Source of the DNA: Nocardia seriolae NBRC 15557
Lineage (GTDB): Bacteria; Actinomycetota; Actinomycetes; Mycobacteriales; Mycobacteriaceae
Length of the DNA stretch: 52,268 bases
Direction: 5' to 3'
Assembly: GCF_007990715.1 (NCBI RefSeq)
Contig: NZ_BJWY01000039.1
Coordinates: forward strand, 1-52,268
The first letter of the stretch is position 1, and each line of letters opens with the position of its first letter. This document shows, in pieces, positions 47,798 through 52,268 of this stretch. A program made the position numbers and the translations under genes. Below the pieces are notes generated by a model that was given only the letters and a program-made list of their open reading frames with translations, had not been told where the DNA came from and searched no databases.

Positions 47798-48724
47798 GTG
47801 CCGTCCATCCGTCACGAGATCCCCTTGCAGTTGCTGCGCCATCGGGCCGAAGTCGCGGCCCGGATCGCCCGCATCGTCCTCGGGCTGCAGGTGCCCGACC
47901 TACCCTGCTGGCGACCAGGGCCGGAAACGGTCACTCTCCTGTCGCCCGGCGAACTGCATCTGGACGTGGTACTCATCGGCTCGGTCACCGACAAGCCGGA
48001 ATATGCCATCATCCACGAAGTCCAGAACTCCGGTTGCACAGCCGAACTCGAACGCATCGCACTGAGTTGGCCGGCCTATGTCACGCACGTACGCCAGCGG
48101 TTGGGCTGCCCCGTGGTGCTGCTGGCGTTCTGCCCCGACGAGCGGACCGCCCGCAAGGTCGCCGCACCGATCGAGACCGGCCACCCCGACTTCGTCTTCC
48201 GGCCCCGGACCTACTGGCCCGGCATGCTGCCCGCGATCACCACGGTCGCGGAGGCCGATCAGTGGCCCGAGCTGGCCCTGCTATCCGCGCCGGGCCATCT
48301 CTCCGACGCCGAGCGCCGGACCGTGCTCACCATGGCACTCGAGGCGATGCAACATCTCGAGCCGGATTGGCGTGTCCACTACCATGACTACATCAGCAGA
48401 TGCGTACCCGAACGGTACCGGAAGGAGTGGGAGGAGCTCGTGGCTATCGCAATCGAGAACTACCACTGGGAGAGCGACTTCGCGCACGAACACCAGGCTA
48501 TCGGCCGGGCTGAAGGCCGGGCTGAAGCGTTGGCAGCGTTGGCGGGATCCGTGCTGCGGGTCTTGGAACGCCGTGGGTTGCAGGTCGACGATGCTGTACG
48601 AGCGCGCGCGACCTCCTGCTCGGATCTCGATCAACTGACGCGCTGGCTGGACCTCGCTTTGACCGTCGATTCCGCTGAGCAGATCTTCGACCGAGGCGCT
48701 GATCCGCTGGGCGATCCGGACTAG
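47798..48724 (+). CDS. PD-(D/E)XK-like protein (Rpn-type, transposase/nuclease-fold)
   Basis: 308 residues from GTG 47798, start supported by the -10 box. It begins with the family pattern VPSIRHEIPLQLLRHRAEVA. The nuclease-like core is ELHLDVVLIGSVTDKPEYAI, then IIHEVQNSG, where D and E-x-Q stand at the places of the PD-(D/E)XK active site; K is replaced by Q, as in many Rpn-like members. The rest (WPAYVTHVRQRLGCPVVLLA, FVFRPRTYWPGML) and a helical C-terminus with GRAEGRAEALAALAG match the long, actinobacterial relatives. Rpn proteins are recombination-promoting nucleases in E. coli; several act in defence. Activity here is unproved. Confidence 0.75.
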   Translation: MPSIRHEIPLQLLRHRAEVAARIARIVLGLQVPDLPCWRPGPETVTLLSPGELHLDVVLIGSVTDKPEYAIIHEVQNSGCTAELERIALSWPAYVTHVRQRLGCPVVLLAFCPDERTARKVAAPIETGHPDFVFRPRTYWPGMLPAITTVAEADQWPELALLSAPGHLSDAERRTVLTMALEAMQHLEPDWRVHYHDYISRCVPERYRKEWEELVAIAIENYHWESDFAHEHQAIGRAEGRAEALAALAGSVLRVLERRGLQVDDAVRARATSCSDLDQLTRWLDLALTVDSAEQIFDRGADPLGDPD

Positions 48725-48958
48725 AACAGCAGTCGAGCGCTACCGCGTGGACACGCCCGAGGCTTCCTCACCGATACCGGAATCACGTTCGGACGGTGGC
48801 GAACCCAGCTGCGGTCGGCCGCCTCGCCGCCGCTGCTCGCCTCGGGGCTGCCGGTAGCGCGCAGCGCCGCCCGGGTCGGCTGTGCCACGCCGAGCGCCTA
48901 CGTGGCCGCCTTCCACCGTGAAGTCGGCGTCTCGCCCACACGCTACTTCACGCGCTGA
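48725..48958 (+). pseudogene. AraC-type regulator C-terminal fragment
   Basis: Without a start codon, the frame reads GFLTDTGITFGRWRTQLRSA, then PPLLASGLPVARSAARVGCA and TPSAYVAAFHREVGVSPTRY, ending FTR and stop at 48956-48958. This is the second helix-turn-helix and end of a TFGRWR-type AraC protein. The first HTH and whole ligand domain are missing. The frame starts directly at the stop of the PD-(D/E)XK-like gene, so a deletion probably joined the two. Confidence 0.75.
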
Positions 48959-48995
48959 CCCGATCACCGGCGCCGAAGCTGTCGGTGCCCACCGC

Positions 48996-49001
48996 TACGG
49001 T
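48996..49001 (+). promoter_or_regulatory. -10 box TACGGT of a leaderless promoter (DUF1905)
   Basis: TACGGT, 7 nt, then ATG at 49009. Confidence 0.5.
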
Positions 49002-49008
49002 CGGCGTT

Positions 49009-49308
49009 ATGGCGAACCCCGGGTACTCGTTCACGGCCGAACTCTGGGAGTGGGAGGCGCAGGCGTCCTGGTTTTTCGTGAGCCTGCCCGAAACCGTAGC
49101 CGACGATATCGACGAGCTGTACGGCCATACCGCGGCCGGATTCGGCTCGATCAAGGTGCAGGTCACCGTCGGCGACACTCGCTGGTCCACCTCGATCTTC
49201 CCCGACGGCAAGCGCGGGACCTTCGTGCTGCCGGTGAAGAAGGCGGTCCGGGTCGCCGAGGGGTTGGAGGTCGGCGACCCGGTCGAGGTCGAGCTGGAGA
49301 TCGCCTGA
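49009..49308 (+). CDS. DUF1905 family protein
   Basis: 99 residues from ATG 49009. The DUF1905 domain covers the full length: YSFTAELWEWEAQASWFFVS, LPETVADDIDELY, GFGSIKVQVTVGDTRWSTSI, FPDGKRGTFVLPVKKAVRVA and EGLEVGDPVEVELEIA. The fold is a small beta-barrel-like domain of unknown function, sometimes fused to a bacteriocin-protection or YdeI domain that is absent here. It converges on the helicase, with adjacent stop codons (TGATCA). Confidence 0.88.
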   Translation: MANPGYSFTAELWEWEAQASWFFVSLPETVADDIDELYGHTAAGFGSIKVQVTVGDTRWSTSIFPDGKRGTFVLPVKKAVRVAEGLEVGDPVEVELEIA

Positions 49309-51018
49309 TCAGATCCGGCGCAGGGCGGCGATGCGTTCGGTGAGCTGGTCGCCGGTGGCCAGAGCGGTTGGGGGGCCGCCGCATTCGCGGCGCAGATCGC
49401 CGTGGATGACGCCGTGGGGTTTGCCGGTGCGGTGGTGATGCATGGCGACCAGGCTGTTGAGTTCGCGGCGCAGTTCGGAGAGGCGGTCGGAGGTGGCGGC
49501 GCGTTCGGCGGCGGCCTCGACGGCGGGACCGGCCGGGGCCGCGGCGGCGGCGCTGCGGTCGGCGAGCTGGCGGGACTGGCGTTCGCGCAACAGGGCACGC
49601 ATCTGGTCGGCGTCGAGCAGGCCGGGGATGCCGAGGTAGTCGGCCTCCTCGTCGCTGCCGGAGAAGGTGGCGGTGCCGAAGGAGTCGCCGTCGTAGATGA
49701 CCTGGTCGAGCTCGGCGTCGGCGGCCAGGGCGACGAACTTCTTCTCCTCCTCGCCCGCTTCGTCCTTCTGCTTGTTCGCGTCGATGAGCAGTTCGTCCTC
49801 GAGCGCGTTCGCCTCACGGTGCGGCTTGCCGATGACGTGATCGCGCTGCAACTCCAGCTGGGCGGCCAGATCCAGCAGCACCGGCACCGAGGGCAGGAAG
49901 ACGCTGGCGGTCTCACCGGTCTTGCGGGCACGCACGAAACGGCCGATGGCCTGCGCGAAGTAGAGCGGGGTCGAGGCGGAGGTGGCGTACACGCCGACGG
50001 CCAGGCGCGGCACGTCGACGCCCTCGGACACCATGCGCACCGCGACCATCCACGGGTCGGTGTTCTCGCTGAAGGTGCCGATGCGGTCGGAGGAGTCCGG
50101 GTCGTCGGAGAGCACGATGGTCGGTTTGGTGCCCGAAATGTGTTCCAGCAGTTCGGCGTAGTCGCGCGCCTTCTCCTGATCGGTGGCGATCACCAGGCCG
50201 CCCGCGTCGGGCATGCCGGTGGCGCGCAGCTGGCGCAGGCGGGTGTCGGCGGCCTGCAGCACCTTCGACATCCAGTCACCGGCCGGGTCGAGGGCGGTGC
50301 GCCAGGCGCGGGCGGTCTGCTCCGCATTGAGGGGTTCGCCGAGGCGGGCCGAGTACTCCTCGCCCGCGCTGTCGCGCCAGTGCGCCTCGCCGGAGTAGGC
50401 GAGGAAGACCACGGGTCGCACGACGCCGTCGGCGAGCGCCTCGGAGTAGCCGTAGGTGTGGTCGGCACGCGACTTCTCGAATCCGGACTCATCGGCCTCG
50501 TAGGTGATGAAGGGGATCTTGGAGTCGTCGCTGCGGAACGGGGTGCCGGTGAGGTGCAGGCGGCGGGTGGCGTCGCCGAACGCCTCTTCGACTGCCTCAC
50601 CCCAGCTCTTGGCGTCGCCGGCGTGGTGGATCTCGTCCATGATGACCAGCGTCTTGCGGTTCTCGGTGCGCACCCGGTGCTTGCACGGGTGCGACGCGAT
50701 CTGCGCGTAGGTCACCACCACGCCGTGATAGTCCGAGGAGGTGGAGCCGGTCGAGTTGGAGAAGTTCGAGTCCAGCTGGATCCCGGTGCGCGCCGCCGAG
50801 GCCGCCCACTGGTGCTTGAGGTGCTCGGTGGGCGCGACCACCGTCACCTGATCGACCGTACGGTCGTTCAACAGCTCGGCAGCCACCCGCAACGCGAAGG
50901 TCGTCTTACCAGCGCCGGGAGTGGCGACGGCAAGGAAGTCGCGTGGCTTGGCTGTCAGATATTTGGTCAGAGCCCTGCGCTGCCATGCACGTAACGAACC
51001 GCCACCACCCGAAGTCAC
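49309..51018 (-). CDS. DEAD/DEAH box helicase
   Basis: 569 residues from GTG 51018, start fixed by a TACTCT -10 box 7 nt upstream. Superfamily 2 motifs are present: LRAWQRRALTKYLTAKPRDF (Q-like region), AVATPGAGKTTFALRVAAEL (Walker A), VTVVAPTEHLKHQWAASAAR, VIMDEIHHAGDAKSWG (DEIH), LTGTPFRSDDSKIPF, VRMVSEGVDVPRLAVGVYAT and AQAIGRFVRARKTG (motif VI). The C-terminus is helical (QMRALLRERQSRQLADRS). It resembles the actinobacterial type III restriction-like helicases whose nuclease is absent here, and probably remodels nucleic acid. Confidence 0.92.
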   Translation of the reverse strand: MTSGGGGSLRAWQRRALTKYLTAKPRDFLAVATPGAGKTTFALRVAAELLNDRTVDQVTVVAPTEHLKHQWAASAARTGIQLDSNFSNSTGSTSSDYHGVVVTYAQIASHPCKHRVRTENRKTLVIMDEIHHAGDAKSWGEAVEEAFGDATRRLHLTGTPFRSDDSKIPFITYEADESGFEKSRADHTYGYSEALADGVVRPVVFLAYSGEAHWRDSAGEEYSARLGEPLNAEQTARAWRTALDPAGDWMSKVLQAADTRLRQLRATGMPDAGGLVIATDQEKARDYAELLEHISGTKPTIVLSDDPDSSDRIGTFSENTDPWMVAVRMVSEGVDVPRLAVGVYATSASTPLYFAQAIGRFVRARKTGETASVFLPSVPVLLDLAAQLELQRDHVIGKPHREANALEDELLIDANKQKDEAGEEEKKFVALAADAELDQVIYDGDSFGTATFSGSDEEADYLGIPGLLDADQMRALLRERQSRQLADRSAAAAAPAGPAVEAAAERAATSDRLSELRRELNSLVAMHHHRTGKPHGVIHGDLRRECGGPPTALATGDQLTERIAALRRI

Positions 51019-51025
51019 TCGGTAG

Positions 51026-51031
51026 AGAGTA
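51026..51031 (-). promoter_or_regulatory. -10 box TACTCT of a leaderless promoter (helicase)
   Basis: On the minus strand TACTCT is followed by 7 nt and then GTG at 51018. Confidence 0.55.
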
Positions 51032-51140
51032 GCGATCGATGCCGACAGCTTTCCAATCCGACACAGCCCCTTCGAGTGCGCCACGACACATTGCCTGTCT
51101 GGTCCCATTCGAACCGCTGGTAGGCAATGCTTAGGCCACG

Positions 51141-52265
51141 ATGAACGCGCACGACGAATCTCCGCAACACGCCGACGCGCCCGCCCCGGGATCACCCGTC
51201 GTGCTCGCCGCCACTCGCTGGGGCCGCATCCGCCAACTCGTCGTGCACGTCGCTGTGAAGGCTTGGAACGACTCCATCTTCAACAAATCCGCCGCTGCCG
51301 CCTTCTGGCAGACGCTGTCGCTGGCTCCGCTGCTGCTGGGACTGCTGGGCAGCCTGGGCTACGTCGGGCACTGGTTCGGCCCGAACACGGTCAGCATCGT
51401 GCAGTCCAAGATCGTCAGCTTCGCCCGGAAGGCGTTCAGCCCCAGCGTGGTCGACAGCCTGGTCCAGCCGACGGTCAACGATGTGCTGCAGCGCGGCCAC
51501 GGCGGTGTCGTCTCCGTCGGCTTCGTCCTGTCGCTGTGGGCCGGTTCCTCGGCCATGGCCACCTTCGTCGACGCCATCACCGCCGCCCACGGCCAGGCCG
51601 CCGCCCGCCACCCGGTCTGGCAGCGCATTTTCGCGCTGCTCCTCTATGTCGGATTCCTGCTGGTGGCCGTCCTGATCCTGCCTCTGATCGCCCTGGGCCC
51701 CACCCTCATCGGCCGCGTCCTGCCCCACGCCTGGCGCGAACCCGGCCTGCGTCTCATCGACACCTTCTACTACCCCGGCACCGGCCTGCTCCTGATCGTC
51801 GGCCTCACCTTCCTCTACAAGACCGCCCTGCACCGCACCCTCCCCTGGCACCGCCTGTTCGGCGGAGCTCTTGTCGCGGGTGTCTTCTTCATGGCTGCCA
51901 GCGAGGGCCTGCGCCGCTACCTCGCCTGGGTGACCAAGACCGGCATCTCCTACGGCGCCCTGGCCGCCCCCATCGCCTTTCTCCTGTTCACGTTCTTCCT
52001 GGCCTTCGCCATCATCCTGGGCGCCGAATTCAATGCCAGCGTCCAGGAATTCTGGCCCGCCCGAGCCACCCGCATGACCCAGATCCGCGTGTGGTGGCGG
52101 TCCCGCAAGCACCGTCGACGGCCGCCGCGCCCCGAGCCGAGCCGCCCCGCCTTGACGCGGGCGAGCACGCCGGGTACGCAGGAGGCGGTCAGCACCTCGC
52201 TAGGCGAGGCTCCTGTTCGAACACAGGCCACTGATCCGACGACGTCGAGAGACGCCCAGGGTTAG
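51141..52265 (+). CDS. YihY/BrkB family membrane protein
   Basis: 374 residues from ATG 51141. The N-terminal soluble part (WGRIRQLVVHVAVKAWNDSI) leads to about six helices: SAAAAFWQTLSLAPLLLGLL, GVVSVGFVLSLWAGSSAMAT, FALLLYVGFLLVAVLILPLI, TGLLLIVGLTFLYKTALHRT, LFGGALVAGVFFMAASEGL and AAPIAFLLFTFFLAFAIILG. The family end text GAEFNA is present. A basic Pro/Arg-rich tail follows (RKHRRRPPRPEPSRP). It is an integral membrane protein of unclear function (formerly called ribonuclease BN). The M. tuberculosis homologue is probably Rv2707, close to sigA, which again suggests that the sigA neighbourhood was split by an insertion. Confidence 0.88.
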   Translation: MNAHDESPQHADAPAPGSPVVLAATRWGRIRQLVVHVAVKAWNDSIFNKSAAAAFWQTLSLAPLLLGLLGSLGYVGHWFGPNTVSIVQSKIVSFARKAFSPSVVDSLVQPTVNDVLQRGHGGVVSVGFVLSLWAGSSAMATFVDAITAAHGQAAARHPVWQRIFALLLYVGFLLVAVLILPLIALGPTLIGRVLPHAWREPGLRLIDTFYYPGTGLLLIVGLTFLYKTALHRTLPWHRLFGGALVAGVFFMAASEGLRRYLAWVTKTGISYGALAAPIAFLLFTFFLAFAIILGAEFNASVQEFWPARATRMTQIRVWWRSRKHRRRPPRPEPSRPALTRASTPGTQEAVSTSLGEAPVRTQATDPTTSRDAQG

Positions 52266-52268
52266 TAC

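Noticed and set aside
49402..50994. A 530-codon Gly/Val-rich open frame on the plus strand, opposite the helicase
   Set aside because: It mirrors the helicase codons; the helicase motifs are complete and the Gly/Val repetition is the usual antisense signature.
51100..51140. A possible DtxR/IdeR iron box before the YihY gene (GGTAGGCAATGCTTAGG)
   Set aside because: It shares AGG-rich half-sites but does not fit TTAGGTTAGGCTAACCTAA closely.
1..52268. tRNA or rRNA genes, CRISPR arrays, insertion sequences, integrases or phage genes
   Set aside because: None was seen on reading both strands. Short or degenerate copies cannot be excluded without a search.

Overview
The window is 52 kb of high-GC actinobacterial chromosome. 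The gene order from about 8.8 to 25.0 kb (TRAM RNA methyltransferase, APC permease, two TrkA proteins, DUF3159, OB-fold, hydrolase, DUF3710, dut, DUF3093, DUF4193, cei, suhB, ppgK, sigA) matches, from memory, the Mycobacterium tuberculosis Rv2689c-Rv2703 block. Together with the cell-envelope gene cei this points to a mycolic-acid actinomycete, most likely Nocardia or a close relative. The genus is an inference. No rRNA, tRNA, CRISPR array, transposase or phage gene was seen.

Layout. 0-8.7 kb: a small DUF6191-like protein, a repeat-rich membrane-anchored protein, a tautomerase-like protein, a DedA protein, a TetR-old yellow enzyme-SDR operon with two palindromic operators, an alanine/aspartate aminotransferase divergent from an HxlR regulator, a SIMPL protein with an apparent 3' frameshift, and an unknown protein. 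8.8-25.0 kb: the conserved core above, with a SigD/ShbA-like sigma factor inserted between the trk pair and the DUF3159 gene. 25.1-44.4 kb: an accessory block with a scar where an L7/L12-like zinc-ribbon gene meets a 5'-truncated signal peptidase I gene, a secreted pepsin-like aspartic protease, an alpha/beta hydrolase, an MHYT sensor, two cation/proton antiporters (one with its KhtT-like regulator), ethanolamine ammonia-lyase (eutB-eutC), a rhomboid-like protein, a 3'-short aldehyde dehydrogenase, an AraC regulator and an acyl-CoA dehydrogenase. 44.4-52.3 kb: a DUF7455 zinc protein behind a structured leader, a SNF2 helicase-SWIM pair, a PD-(D/E)XK-like protein, an AraC remnant, DUF1905, a DEAD/DEAH helicase and a YihY/BrkB membrane protein.

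How it works together. The core joins transcription (sigA, the SigD/ShbA-like factor), phosphate and sugar metabolism (ppgK, suhB), nucleotide hygiene (dut), envelope integrity (cei) and K+ handling (ceoB/ceoC). The accessory block adds more ion and pH genes (NhaP-like, KhtTU-like) and catabolic enzymes (EutBC, ALDH, acyl-CoA dehydrogenase, OYE/SDR).

Two cross-cutting observations stand out. At least thirteen genes have a TANNNT hexamer ending 6-7 nt before the start codon and no Shine-Dalgarno sequence, the signature of leaderless transcription, and this fixes several starts. Two intergenic hairpins 25 kb apart, with unrelated stems, share a 16-nt loop with a central GCCCG on the minus strand, and their few mismatches become G.U pairs only in minus-strand RNA.
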